A stretch of DNA of 64,000 bases, taken from contig NZ_JABELE010000012.1 in the NCBI RefSeq assembly GCF_013009345.1, forward strand, positions 93,665 to 157,664, given 5' to 3'. This document shows positions 1 through 8,913 of the stretch, one piece after another. Position 1 is the first letter of the stretch. The number at the start of each line of letters is the position of its first letter. The position numbers and the translations under genes were made by a program. Origin of the DNA: Acinetobacter geminorum (GTDB taxonomy: Bacteria > Pseudomonadota > Gammaproteobacteria > Pseudomonadales > Moraxellaceae). The notes below the pieces were generated by a model, which searched no databases, was not told the DNA's origin, and saw nothing but the letters and a program-made list of their open reading frames with translations.

Positions 1-227
1 ATTAAACCTGTTTGGATAACGGTAATACGGGAAACTGTTGGAGATTCTACTCGGTTAAATACTTGCTGAACTGAGGTATTATTGTGCTCTTTTACGATCT
101 CAGGCTGGGCTTTAAGTACTTGTTGCATCGGAGTTTCCGAACCCACAAAAGGAATTAATTTACTGGTCGTCGCACACCCAGTGAAAAGCCCAGCACAAAG
201 CGCTGAAATTAAAAATAAACGTTGCAT
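1..227 (-). CDS. Partial lipoprotein gene, function unknown
   Basis: Only the first 75 codons lie in the window; the gene runs off the left edge. The product begins with a short basic/hydrophobic signal and a lipobox-like LFTGC at residues 14-18, so Cys18 is the probable lipidation site. The rest seen here is hydrophilic. I do not recognise the family from this piece. It lies 95 bp downstream of the flavoprotein gene on the same strand, with a terminator in between, so it is probably transcribed separately. Confidence 0.6.
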   Translation of the reverse strand, partial: MQRLFLISALCAGLFTGCATTSKLIPFVGSETPMQQVLKAQPEIVKEHNNTSVQQVFNRVESPTVSRITVIQTGL

Positions 228-240
228 TTTTATCACCAAA

Positions 241-276
241 AACAAAAGCCATAGCTTTATGATGCTATGGCTTTGT
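241..276 (-). terminator. Rho-independent terminator of the FAD-linked oxidase gene
   Basis: An 11-bp perfect stem (AAAGCCATAGC, 245-255 with 264-274) with an 8-base loop. On the minus strand it is followed by a T-rich run, which is the direction needed to end transcription of the flavoprotein gene that stops at 322. Confidence 0.8.
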
Positions 277-321
277 CGGTTACTCTGTAGAAACTATGTA
301 GTCCTACAAAATAGATCTAAT

Positions 322-1731
322 TTAAAGATCAAACAATTTACCTGGGTTCATCAAACCATTCGGGTCAAATACTTTCTTCAAAGCTTTCATATATTCAATT
401 TCTTCAGGCGAACGTGAATATTCCAAATATGGCTTTTTCGTCATGCCTACACCATGTTCAGCAGAGATTGAACCGTCGTATTTTTTAACAGTATCAAACA
501 CATATTTATTAACCACCTGACACTTCGCAAAGAACTCATCTTTGGTTAAGTTTTCAGGTTTTAAAATATTTAAGTGCAAGTTACCGTCACCAATATGGCC
601 GAACCAGCAAATTTCAAAATCTGGATAGTTTTCTTGAACAATCGCGTCAATTTCACGAATAAATGCAGGTACGTGAGTAATTAATACTGAGATATCATTT
701 TTATATGGAATAAACGGCGCGATTGATTCAGAAATATCTTCGCGTAAACGCCATAAGCTTTCTACTTGGTCAAGGCTCTGGCTCATTACACCATCAAGTA
801 CCCAACCCTGCTCCATACAATGCTCGAAAATTTCCATTGCTTTATCGAGAATCGGCTCATATGGTGCTTCAAACTCAAGTAATACATAGAACGGACATTG
901 AGTTTCAAATGGGCGTTGTACATGTCCATGATCTAAAACTTTTTGCATTGCAAGTTCACCAAAGAACTCAAATGCAGTTAAGTCGATGTCTTTTTGGAAA
1001 GCATGTAATACAGGCATTACCGCATCAAAATCAGGAACACCTAAAACTAAAACTTGTAAGTTTTGTGGTTGACGCTCAAGTTTAATTTCAGCTTCGGTCA
1101 CTAAACCTAATGTACCCTCACCACCAATAAACAAATGCTGTAATGCATAACCAGTTGCATTTTTAACCATGCCTTTGTTTAAACGTAGAATGTCACCTTT
1201 ACCAGTCACTACAGTTAAACCAAGTACCCAGTTACGTGTCATACCATATTTAATGACTTTAATACCGCCGGCATTTGTTCCGATATTACCGCCAATCTGA
1301 CTAGAACCCGCTGACGCAAAGTCCACTGGATAATACATGCCTTGTTCTTCTGCATAATTCTGCAATTGCTCAGTCACAACACCAGCTTGCACTCGAACCA
1401 TACGGTCTGCTGGGAAGAACTCAAGAATTTGGTTCATTTTGTCCATGCTAATGACAATTTCACCATTGGTTGCTACCGCACCAGCAGAGAGACCAGTACG
1501 ACCACCTGACGGTGTAATCGCAACATTAAACTGGTTCGCAAGCTTAACAACCGCCTGAACTTGTTCAGTCGTTGAAGGAAAAACGATGACCGATGGGTTC
1601 GGATTAAAATGCTTGGTATGATCTTTACCCCAGTTTTCGAGACTATCAGCATCAGTTTTAATACGGTTTTCACCGACAATTGCTGTTAATTGGGTGAGTA
1701 ACTCAGGTGTTAAAGCGACTGGAGCATTCAT
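322..1731 (-). CDS. FAD-linked oxidase, probable D-2-hydroxyglutarate dehydrogenase
   Basis: A 469-residue member of the GlcD/D-lactate dehydrogenase/D-2-hydroxyglutarate dehydrogenase flavoprotein family. Visible marks are the N-terminal PCMH-type FAD-binding fold with PSGGRTGLSAG near residues 74-84, GGNIGTNAGG near 150, the HIGDGNLH metal/substrate motif, a conserved EHGVG and a C-terminal NPGK. The gene is divergent from serA, an arrangement also known in Pseudomonas, where the flavoprotein reoxidises the D-2-hydroxyglutarate made by SerA and passes electrons to the respiratory chain. The substrate here is inferred from that context; a glycolate or D-lactate dehydrogenase is the alternative. 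I start at the ATG at 1731; a TTG at 1749 would add six residues and has no better ribosome site. Confidence 0.85.
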   Translation of the reverse strand: MNAPVALTPELLTQLTAIVGENRIKTDADSLENWGKDHTKHFNPNPSVIVFPSTTEQVQAVVKLANQFNVAITPSGGRTGLSAGAVATNGEIVISMDKMNQILEFFPADRMVRVQAGVVTEQLQNYAEEQGMYYPVDFASAGSSQIGGNIGTNAGGIKVIKYGMTRNWVLGLTVVTGKGDILRLNKGMVKNATGYALQHLFIGGEGTLGLVTEAEIKLERQPQNLQVLVLGVPDFDAVMPVLHAFQKDIDLTAFEFFGELAMQKVLDHGHVQRPFETQCPFYVLLEFEAPYEPILDKAMEIFEHCMEQGWVLDGVMSQSLDQVESLWRLREDISESIAPFIPYKNDISVLITHVPAFIREIDAIVQENYPDFEICWFGHIGDGNLHLNILKPENLTKDEFFAKCQVVNKYVFDTVKKYDGSISAEHGVGMTKKPYLEYSRSPEEIEYMKALKKVFDPNGLMNPGKLFDL

Positions 1732-2109
1732 CGTTTGCAGACCTAGCAAGAAGTAAACTGTGGTGGGACTATGACCTCATAATTCTCAAGGTTCTCACCT
1801 GAGCAAAGCCATAATGTTCAAGGAACTTCTATATTCTACATGTATCCGCGCAAGCGATAAAGTTCAGAATAGAGATACTGTCACTACAAAACATGTTTAA
1901 CGTAAATAAATGCTTTCTATGGAGCTTTCAGAGAAAAATCACATTTATCCCCCTACCAAGCATATTTTAAAATGCTCGACAAGCCATAAACAGAAGTAAT
2001 TAGACATAGATAAAATTGCCATAAGGCGATGGTATAAACGAAATATCTATAGCGCTGCCCAGTATGTTATTATACCGCCACCAAATTTGGCCTTTGTAGC
2101 GGAGCCGTA
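1732..2109. other. Divergent intergenic region between the flavoprotein gene and serA
   Basis: This 378-bp AT-rich stretch must hold promoters for both divergent genes. I see TTATTATAC just upstream of serA (about 2065-2073), plausible as a -10 element, but no convincing -35 partner. No reading frame, RNA gene or clear hairpin stands out. Confidence 0.4.
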
Positions 2110-3342
2110 ATGAGCCAACATCTTTCACTACCTAAAGATAAAATCCGTTTCCTTTTGTTAGAAGGCGTTCACCAAAACGCAGTCGATACTTTAAACGCTG
2201 CGGGTTACACCAATATTGACTATCGTAAAACTGCTCTTGAAGGCGAAGCGCTTAAAGAAGCAATTAAAGATGCTCACTTTATTGGTATTCGTTCGCGTAC
2301 CCAATTGACTGAAGAAGTTTTCGAAGCTGCAAATAAATTGATCGCTGTAGGCTGTTTCTGTATCGGAACAAACCAAGTTGATCTTAAAGCAGCAATGGCA
2401 CGTGGTATTCCTGTATTCAACGCACCGTATTCAAATACGCGTTCGGTTGCAGAGCTTGTACTTGCTGAAACAATTCTTCTTCTTCGCCGTGTTCCAGAAA
2501 AATCGGCGGCTTGTCATCGTGGTGGTTGGGACAAGTCTGCTGTCGGTTCTTTTGAAACTCGTGGCAAAACTTTAGGTATTGTGGGTTACGGTTCCATCGG
2601 TTCTCAACTTTCAGTTCTTGCTGAAAGCATGGGCATGCATGTTATTTATTATGATGCAGTAACCAAATTACCAATGGGTAATGCTCGCCAAGTTGGTTCT
2701 CTAGATGAACTTTTAGCAACTGCAGATGTTGTAACGTTGCATGTGCCAGATGTTCCGTCTACACGTAACTTCTTCACTAAAGAACAATTTGCGAAAATGA
2801 AAGAAGGCGCGATCTTCTTAAATGCTGCACGTGGTACATGTGTAGTGATTGAAGATTTAGCTGATGCAATCAAGTCTGGTCATATTGCTGGTGCAGCGGT
2901 TGACGTATTCCCGAAAGAACCAAAAGCAAATGGTGAAGAATTCCAGTCTCCACTTCGCGGCTTAGACAACGTGATTTTAACTCCTCACGTTGGTGGTTCA
3001 ACCATGGAAGCGCAAGCAAACATTGGTTTAGAAGTTGCAGAGAAATTTGTTGCTTACTCTGACAAAGGTATGACACTTTCTGCGGTGAACTTCCCGGAAA
3101 TCGCATTACCATTGACAGCTGGTCAACACCGTTTACTACACATCCACAAAAACGTGCCAGGTGTATTGTCTAAAATCAACAACTTGTTTGCTGAACAAGG
3201 CATCAACATTTCTGGTCAGTCACTTATGACTAAAGGTGACATCGGTTACCTCGTCATGGATGTTGACGCTTCTGCTTCTCAAGAAGCTTTAGATATGTTG
3301 CATGAAGTTGAAGGTACAATTCGCGTGCGCGTATTGTTCTAA
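2110..3342 (+). CDS. serA: D-3-phosphoglycerate dehydrogenase
   Basis: First enzyme of phosphorylated serine synthesis, oxidising 3-phosphoglycerate with NAD. The 410-residue protein has the dehydrogenase layout: nucleotide-binding GYGSIG at 159-164, the catalytic set Arg241 (NAARGT), Glu270 (PKEP) and His293 (TPHVGGST), and a C-terminal ACT domain from about residue 338 that should bind serine for feedback inhibition. The length equals that of the E. coli enzyme, so it is the short ACT-only type. E. coli SerA also reduces 2-oxoglutarate to D-2-hydroxyglutarate, which gives sense to the divergent flavoprotein gene next door. A terminator follows directly. Confidence 0.97.
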   Translation: MSQHLSLPKDKIRFLLLEGVHQNAVDTLNAAGYTNIDYRKTALEGEALKEAIKDAHFIGIRSRTQLTEEVFEAANKLIAVGCFCIGTNQVDLKAAMARGIPVFNAPYSNTRSVAELVLAETILLLRRVPEKSAACHRGGWDKSAVGSFETRGKTLGIVGYGSIGSQLSVLAESMGMHVIYYDAVTKLPMGNARQVGSLDELLATADVVTLHVPDVPSTRNFFTKEQFAKMKEGAIFLNAARGTCVVIEDLADAIKSGHIAGAAVDVFPKEPKANGEEFQSPLRGLDNVILTPHVGGSTMEAQANIGLEVAEKFVAYSDKGMTLSAVNFPEIALPLTAGQHRLLHIHKNVPGVLSKINNLFAEQGINISGQSLMTKGDIGYLVMDVDASASQEALDMLHEVEGTIRVRVLF

Positions 3343-3357
3343 TACAGACTGTAAATT

Positions 3358-3390
3358 CAAAAGCCACAGCATTGTCTGTGGCTTTTTTAT
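3358..3390 (+). terminator. Rho-independent terminator of serA
   Basis: The stem AAAGCCACAG/CTGTGGCTTT with a short loop, followed by a T run, sits 16 bp after the serA stop codon. Confidence 0.85.
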
Positions 3391-3440
3391 GGGCATTTAC
3401 ATTATCATGTGAAAAGTATACCAATCGATCAAATAATAAA

Positions 3441-4325
3441 ATGTCCACTTTAAACCAGAAATCTCAGCTACATGCTTTGGGTTTTCTTATTCTTGCTATG
3501 TTAAGCGTTCAAAGTAGCGCATCTTTAGCTAAAATTTTATTTCAGAACTTCCCTGTACTGACTGTTTCTGCAATGCGCCTATGTTTAGGTGCAATTATTC
3601 TGGCGATTATTTTTCAAATTTGGCGAATTAATTTTAGTCAGGTCCGCTGGAAAGCAATTTTAGCTTATGGATTTGCGCTTGCAGGCATGAACGCCTTATT
3701 TTATCTATCGATCGAACGCTTACCAATTGGAATTGCGGTTGCTTTTGAATTTATTGGCCCTTTAAGTGTAGCGTTATACCACGCACGTCAAAAATATGAT
3801 TTTGTTTGGGTGAGCTTCGCAATTATTGGGCTGATTTTACTTTTCCCTTTCAATCAGGCTCATAGCTTAGATTGGATCGGCGTTTTATTTGCAATTAGTG
3901 CAGGGTCTTGTTGGGCGCTTTATATTATTGCTGGGCAAAAACCTTCTGGTATTTCAGGTAATCATACGGTGTGCTTGGGAATGAGTGTAGGTGCATGCAT
4001 CTTATTACCCATTACCTTTTTTTCAGGCTCGATTGGTCAAGTGATTGAACTTCCCTATCTTTTTTATTTTATTGGTTTGGCCATTTTAGCCAGTGCTCTT
4101 CCATTCTCTTTAGAAATGTTAGCACTGCGCAATTTGACACCTTTAAGCTTTGGAACATTGATGAGCCTAGAGCCCGCAGTTGCAGCACTATCTGGGTTTA
4201 TCTTCTTGGGTGAATATCTTTTATGGAATCAATGGCTAGCACTTGCAACCATTATCACTGCTTCCGTTGGTTGTACCGTAACCACCCAAAAAGCTCGCCA
4301 AGAACGTGAAAAAGCAGCAAGTTAA
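3441..4325 (+). CDS. EamA-family (DMT) transporter, first of a tandem pair
   Basis: A 294-residue inner-membrane protein of the drug/metabolite transporter superfamily. The sequence is almost entirely hydrophobic, consistent with ten transmembrane helices in two EamA repeats, with the family pattern GIAVAFEFIGPL near the middle of the first repeat. RhtA-like members export amino acids such as threonine and homoserine; the substrate here cannot be read from sequence. The next gene is a paralogue. The ATG at 3441 is chosen because a longer frame from 3372 would begin inside the serA terminator. Confidence 0.85.
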   Translation: MSTLNQKSQLHALGFLILAMLSVQSSASLAKILFQNFPVLTVSAMRLCLGAIILAIIFQIWRINFSQVRWKAILAYGFALAGMNALFYLSIERLPIGIAVAFEFIGPLSVALYHARQKYDFVWVSFAIIGLILLFPFNQAHSLDWIGVLFAISAGSCWALYIIAGQKPSGISGNHTVCLGMSVGACILLPITFFSGSIGQVIELPYLFYFIGLAILASALPFSLEMLALRNLTPLSFGTLMSLEPAVAALSGFIFLGEYLLWNQWLALATIITASVGCTVTTQKARQEREKAAS

Positions 4326-4415
4326 TTTAATGAAATCTGCCAGCTAAAACATAGTATTCGTTATAATTGTCCACCATTATTTTTAGACATCAGATGAAGC
4401 GCTAGAGTATTTTCC

Positions 4416-5279
4416 ATGCAAAATCTTCCAATTATTGCTGTGCTGTATATGATTTTGTCGATGGTCTCATATCAAATCAGCGCTTCATTTGCCAAACAGC
4501 TCATTGCAACATTAGACCCTCTCACCGTTACAATTTTAAGGCTGAGCTTTGCAACGGTTATTGTCGCAATTATGTTCCGATCTTGGAAAATCTGGTCACG
4601 CTTACCCTATTTAAAATGGCGTGATTTATTGATGTACTGCGCTTCTTTAGGCTTAATGAATATCCTATTTTATACCTCACTTGGAAAACTACCCCAAGGT
4701 ATTGCTGTTGGATTAGAGTTTATTGGTCCATTGGGTCTTGCGCTTCTTTCTATTAAACAAAAGAGCGACTACATTTGGGTAGCACTGGCCATGTTAGGCA
4801 TTGCACTCATGGTACCTTGGCAAAACCCTATTCAACACCATTTCTCGTATGTAGGTGCAGCATGTGCGCTAGGTGCTGGTCTTTGCTGGGCTTTCTATAT
4901 CTATTTCGGTCATAAAGTTGTGACCCAAAATATCGGGATGCATGCATTAACGATTGGGATCGGTGTATCTGCACTTGCCTTATTGCCAATTGGAATCTGG
5001 CACAATGCTCCTGCATTACTTGAAACACAGTACTGGGGCAAAGCCTTACTTATTGCGGTGTTAGCGACTGCAATTCCATATGCACTCGATTTAATGGCTC
5101 TCAAACAACTCAATAAATTAACTTACGGGACTCTAACGAGTTTAGCACCAGCATTGGCAGCATTAACGGGTTTCTTATTGCTTCACGAAGAAATCAGCAT
5201 GCTGCAATGGGTGGCTTTGGCTTGCGTAATGCTGGCCTCTATTGGTGTTACTTTAAGAAGTACTAAAAAGGCTGCATAG
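4416..5279 (+). CDS. EamA-family (DMT) transporter, second of a tandem pair
   Basis: A 287-residue polytopic membrane protein, clearly paralogous to the preceding gene: both start with a helix rich in Ser and Ala (QSSASLAK or QISASFAKQ), and share GIAVxxEFIGPL and a closing pattern with LTxLxPAxAALTGFxxLxE. Ten helices are predicted from hydrophobicity. It lies 90 bp downstream in the same direction, so tandem duplication followed by divergence is likely. The role is inferred to be small-molecule export, with unknown substrate. Confidence 0.85.
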   Translation: MQNLPIIAVLYMILSMVSYQISASFAKQLIATLDPLTVTILRLSFATVIVAIMFRSWKIWSRLPYLKWRDLLMYCASLGLMNILFYTSLGKLPQGIAVGLEFIGPLGLALLSIKQKSDYIWVALAMLGIALMVPWQNPIQHHFSYVGAACALGAGLCWAFYIYFGHKVVTQNIGMHALTIGIGVSALALLPIGIWHNAPALLETQYWGKALLIAVLATAIPYALDLMALKQLNKLTYGTLTSLAPALAALTGFLLLHEEISMLQWVALACVMLASIGVTLRSTKKAA

Positions 5280-5286
5280 GTTTACT

Positions 5287-5730
5287 CTACTGCTGTTTTT
5301 TATACTTTTTATATTCCTTTAAATATTTATTACCCAGCGTTTCTTTTTCGCTGTCTTTAAGAATTTTTCCGGCTTGCTGGAAAAATTTATGTTCTTCCTC
5401 TTTTAAATGATGATGGACTTTTTCACTCAACTGTTTAGCGGTTGCTAACCAGCTCGGGCTACTCATATCGGTTTTTTCAAGTTGTTCGACCAACTCATCC
5501 ATTTCATGATGTTCAGATAAAGCATGTCTCGTAATATCTAAACCGACATCATCAAACATTAAAGGAATATAGAGGTAACGGTCTTCGGCAACTGAATGGG
5601 CATAAAGTTCATTTTTTAATGCTTCAAATAATTCTTTTCTTTCTTCGGTTAAACCGTGTGTCTGAATGAGTTGTTCAGAAAGGTTACGTTGATTTTCATG
5701 GCTTTCTCTTAATGCTTCGAAAATATTCAT
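5287..5730 (-). CDS. Hemerythrin HHE domain protein
   Basis: A 147-residue soluble helical protein with the spacing of histidines and glutamates expected of a hemerythrin-like diiron site: His11, His45 (YAHSVAED), the HALSEHHE cluster near residues 70-77, and the C-terminal HHHLKEEEHKFF. Such proteins bind oxygen, nitric oxide or iron. The C-terminus is very lysine-rich. I start at 5730 because GAGGAAGAG sits just upstream of that ATG, while the ATG at 5742 overlaps this ribosome site. It is convergent with the EamA pair with only 7 bp between stops and no obvious terminator. Confidence 0.8.
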   Translation of the reverse strand: MNIFEALRESHENQRNLSEQLIQTHGLTEERKELFEALKNELYAHSVAEDRYLYIPLMFDDVGLDITRHALSEHHEMDELVEQLEKTDMSSPSWLATAKQLSEKVHHHLKEEEHKFFQQAGKILKDSEKETLGNKYLKEYKKYKKQQ

Positions 5731-5941
5731 TCTCTTCCTCATTTTTTAGCTAAAAAATCTTTTTTATTTCAAGGTTTATCATACGTTGAAATTTATAATG
5801 TTTAAGTAGCTTAAAATGAGACTATTTTTTACACAGTTTTCTTTCTAGTAAATTTCTGTAATGATTTTTATATTTCTAGCCTTAAATGATACAAAAAAGT
5901 ATGAACTGCATTTTAGGGACAGCTCATACTTTCAATCTTAT

Positions 5942-6718
5942 TTAACCCGTAACAAACATTTGATAGCCCAAACGGCAAATCAGAATACTCACCAAGATTA
6001 AAAAGATAATACGCACAAAACCACTACCGTACTTAAGCGCGGTACGTACCCCAACAATAGAACCAAGTACGTTAGCCGCTGCCATCATTAAACCAATATG
6101 TAAAATAGCGTGACCAGTTGGGATGAGGAAACTCAGCGCAGCTAAGTTAGTCATAAAATTACCGATTTTTGACAAAGCTGAAGCATGCAAGAAATCAACT
6201 TGTAAAAAACGGATAAAGAAGAAAATAAAGAAACTACCTGTACCTGGCCCAAAAATACCGTCGTAAAAACCAATCGCCAAACTACCGATACCAGCTAAAA
6301 TTAACATTTTCGTGGTAATTTTTTGCTCGGTATGAACTTGACCGAAGTTCTTTTTAACTAGGGTATAAATCGCAATCACAATCAACATTACGAAAACGAA
6401 AGGACGCAATACCGATTGAGGAATAAGTGATAAGCATGCCGCGCCGGCAAAAGAACTAATCAAGGCACAAATGGCAATAACTGCTAGAAGCTTCCATTGC
6501 AACTTTACTTTTTTAGCAAATGTATAAGCCGCCGATGCAGTACCAAAAATGGATGAGACTTTATTGGTACCAATCACCGTAGCAGTCGACATGTTAGGAA
6601 AAGTGCTCATGATCCCGGGAATCTGGATGAGTCCACCGCCGCCTACAGCAGCATCAATTGCTCCTGCAGTAAACGCAAAAAAGATCAAACTAAGGATAAC
6701 ATCCCATTCCATGCCCAT
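5942..6718 (-). CDS. TSUP (TauE/SafE) family membrane permease
   Basis: A 258-residue integral membrane protein of the sulfite exporter TauE/SafE family. The N-terminal repeat carries the family signature region AAVGGGGLIQIPG near residues 23-35, and the second repeat has FGPGTGSF near the middle. About seven or eight helices are visible. Members move organosulfur or sulfite anions or other small organic acids, and the substrate is not deducible. The downstream end is 200 bp from the hemerythrin gene; upstream, truB ends 19 bp away on the same strand, so co-transcription with truB is possible. Confidence 0.8.
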   Translation of the reverse strand: MGMEWDVILSLIFFAFTAGAIDAAVGGGGLIQIPGIMSTFPNMSTATVIGTNKVSSIFGTASAAYTFAKKVKLQWKLLAVIAICALISSFAGAACLSLIPQSVLRPFVFVMLIVIAIYTLVKKNFGQVHTEQKITTKMLILAGIGSLAIGFYDGIFGPGTGSFFIFFFIRFLQVDFLHASALSKIGNFMTNLAALSFLIPTGHAILHIGLMMAAANVLGSIVGVRTALKYGSGFVRIIFLILVSILICRLGYQMFVTG

Positions 6719-6737
6719 GCTCTATACTCTACATCTA

Positions 6738-7643
6738 CTACAAATTTAAGATACGCTTAGGTACCAACCGCTTTTTATCGGTAATCTCGGCTAAACCTAA
6801 ACAGCGCTCACCCGAAAAAACTAAAACTTCTGCTTCTGCAGAATGCTCAATATTGCTTTCTAAACCGTTGCAAAAATATTTTTCACGCCCTTCCGGAACT
6901 TGAATTTTTAAGAAATGATCAACTGGTGCATAAACTGGAAGTAGCAAAGCTTCTCTTTGCTCTTCTGTTAAACTTTCCAGATATTCAATGGTATAACTCG
7001 GTATAAGCTCAAAATGTCCTGTTTGAGTCCGGTTTAGCATCGTTAAATGCCCACCACAACCAAGTGCTTCACCAATATCTTCACCTAATACACGGATGTA
7101 TGTCCCTTTAGAACAGGTTACATCCAGAGTGATACTATTTTCAGTAAACTCAATAAGCTCTAAAGCATAAATCGTGACTGGACGCGCTTCACGCTCAATC
7201 TCAATACCTTTTCTCGCCAACTCATATAACGGCTTACCTTCTTTTTTCAAAGCCGAATACATGGGTGGAACTTGTTGAATATCGCCTCTAAACTTTTCTA
7301 AAGTTTGTTCAATAAGTTCTTGGCTAAGCACCGGAATAGGACGCTCTTGTAAAATCTCCCCTTCCACATCACCTGTTGTAGTGGTCTGTCCCAATCGAAC
7401 AGTGGTTTGATAACGCTTTGTTGAGTCCAGCAAATAATGTGAGAACTTGGTCGCCTCTCCCAAACAAATCGGGAGCAAACCTGTCGCCAAGGGGTCTAAC
7501 GCTCCAGTATGGCCTGCTTTTTGGGCGCGATATAACCAACGCACTTTTTGCAAAGCCGCATTTGAACTTAAGCCTAATGGTTTATTTAATAGAAATACAC
7601 CACTGATATGGCGACGAGAAATTTTTTGATTTTTTGTCGTCAT
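6738..7643 (-). CDS. truB: tRNA pseudouridine(55) synthase
   Basis: Converts U55 to pseudouridine in the T-loop of nearly all tRNAs. The 301-residue protein has the TruB catalytic motif GHTGALDPLATGLLP with nucleophile Asp50, the KxGKPLYELARKG segment, and a C-terminal PUA-like extension. The usual bacterial neighbours (rbfA, infB, rpsO) are not in this window. Confidence 0.95.
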   Translation of the reverse strand: MTTKNQKISRRHISGVFLLNKPLGLSSNAALQKVRWLYRAQKAGHTGALDPLATGLLPICLGEATKFSHYLLDSTKRYQTTVRLGQTTTTGDVEGEILQERPIPVLSQELIEQTLEKFRGDIQQVPPMYSALKKEGKPLYELARKGIEIEREARPVTIYALELIEFTENSITLDVTCSKGTYIRVLGEDIGEALGCGGHLTMLNRTQTGHFELIPSYTIEYLESLTEEQREALLLPVYAPVDHFLKIQVPEGREKYFCNGLESNIEHSAEAEVLVFSGERCLGLAEITDKKRLVPKRILNL

Positions 7644-7796
7644 TTTTACTGGAACACAAAGCTAGAAAAAAGTGCCGACATGTTAGCAAATTCGGCAAGA
7701 TATTTTCACAATATTTAGGTGCCTTTTCACTTATTTTATGGCACATTAATGATCGAGTAAAAAAACAACAAATTAAAACTTAAGGAAGATATCTTT

Positions 7797-8831
7797 ATGC
7801 AAGGGATGCAGAAGAAGGTATTGTGGTGCGTGCTCGGATTTTTTATTTTGAGCCTCATTGCATGTGTATATTGGTTAAGTCCTGATTCAAAAAACACATC
7901 AACCCAAGTCAGTGAAAACACAGCTCAAAATTTAGCATCAGCTCCACCCACAAATAACTCAACGCTAAATGCAGATGCTTATTACCATAGTAAAAGTCAG
8001 CAAGATACTGAAGTTAACTGTCAGTTAAAAATTGATAGTTCCCAACATTTGGTGGTTAACAGTCAAACACGTGACTGCTTTGAATATTTTATTACCCAAT
8101 ATGGAGAAAATGATTTAGAGCAAATCAAAAATCACTTTGGGAAATTTATTCAGGGAAAATATTTAGAGCCAGCTCGCTCACAGATTCTGGATTTATGGAC
8201 CCGCTACTTAAAATACCGTGAACAGCTTGCCCAAATCCAAACGCCTCCATCAAAACAACAAGATAAAAATTATTTTCAAAAAATCTTTAATTCAATTCAA
8301 GAGCTAAGAAAACGTTTCTTTTCGGCCGCTGAAATTGATGGACTCTTCTCAACTGAAGATATCTATCAGAACTACACGCTAGATCGTATGCAAATACTTG
8401 AAGATTCTTCTTTAAGCGAAATTGAAAAGGCTCAAAAGCTTAAAGAACGTTTTGAAGAACTTCCTGAAGACTGGCAGCAAAACCTACAAGAACTTTCTAA
8501 ACTTGATGACTTACATGCACTGACCAAACAAATTAAAGCACGACATGGTTCAGCAGAAGAGCTTAGACAAATGCGTACAGCACTCGTTGGAGCTGAAGCA
8601 ACTCAAAGGCTAGAAACTTTAGATACGCAACGGAATGCTTGGCAACAAAGGGTCACAAGCTACCTAAGTGGGCGAGATGAAATTATTAAAAGTAACATGA
8701 GTGATAGTGCTAAAAGCCAAGCCATACAACAATTACGCCAACAACAATTTAACTCATCACAAGAACAATTAAGATTGCGAACTTTTGAAACGGTCCATGA
8801 TCAGGGAGGTGAACTGCCATTTAATTATTAA
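7797..8831 (+). CDS. lifO: Lipase-specific foldase (lipase chaperone)
   Basis: Inner-membrane-anchored steric chaperone that folds the lipase encoded next door in the periplasm before type II secretion. The 344-residue protein has one N-terminal membrane helix (about 8-27), a Ser/Thr/Asn/Gln linker to about residue 65, then a helical domain rich in Gln and Glu. The foldase signature (R-x-x-F-D-Y-F/C-L-S/T-A in Pseudomonas and Burkholderia) appears as RDCFEYFIT at 92-100, with Glu for Asp and Ile for Leu. AAGGAAG at 7782-7788 is 8 bases before the ATG. In Pseudomonas the foldase gene follows the lipase; here it precedes it. Confidence 0.9.
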   Translation: MQGMQKKVLWCVLGFFILSLIACVYWLSPDSKNTSTQVSENTAQNLASAPPTNNSTLNADAYYHSKSQQDTEVNCQLKIDSSQHLVVNSQTRDCFEYFITQYGENDLEQIKNHFGKFIQGKYLEPARSQILDLWTRYLKYREQLAQIQTPPSKQQDKNYFQKIFNSIQELRKRFFSAAEIDGLFSTEDIYQNYTLDRMQILEDSSLSEIEKAQKLKERFEELPEDWQQNLQELSKLDDLHALTKQIKARHGSAEELRQMRTALVGAEATQRLETLDTQRNAWQQRVTSYLSGRDEIIKSNMSDSAKSQAIQQLRQQQFNSSQEQLRLRTFETVHDQGGELPFNY

Positions 8832-8913
8832 GTCTTTCCTATTAGGGACTGGCTAAACAAGCACTAGCAGTAAGAAGCTGCTTTTCATACAAAATAAAAA
8901 TAGTGAGTAAAAA

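Noticed and set aside
82..417. A 111-codon plus-strand frame at the left edge
   Set aside because: It lies opposite the partial lipoprotein gene, the terminator and the flavoprotein end.
3372..3440. Upstream start for the first EamA gene
   Set aside because: It would start inside the serA terminator stem; the ATG at 3441 gives the normal EamA N-terminus.
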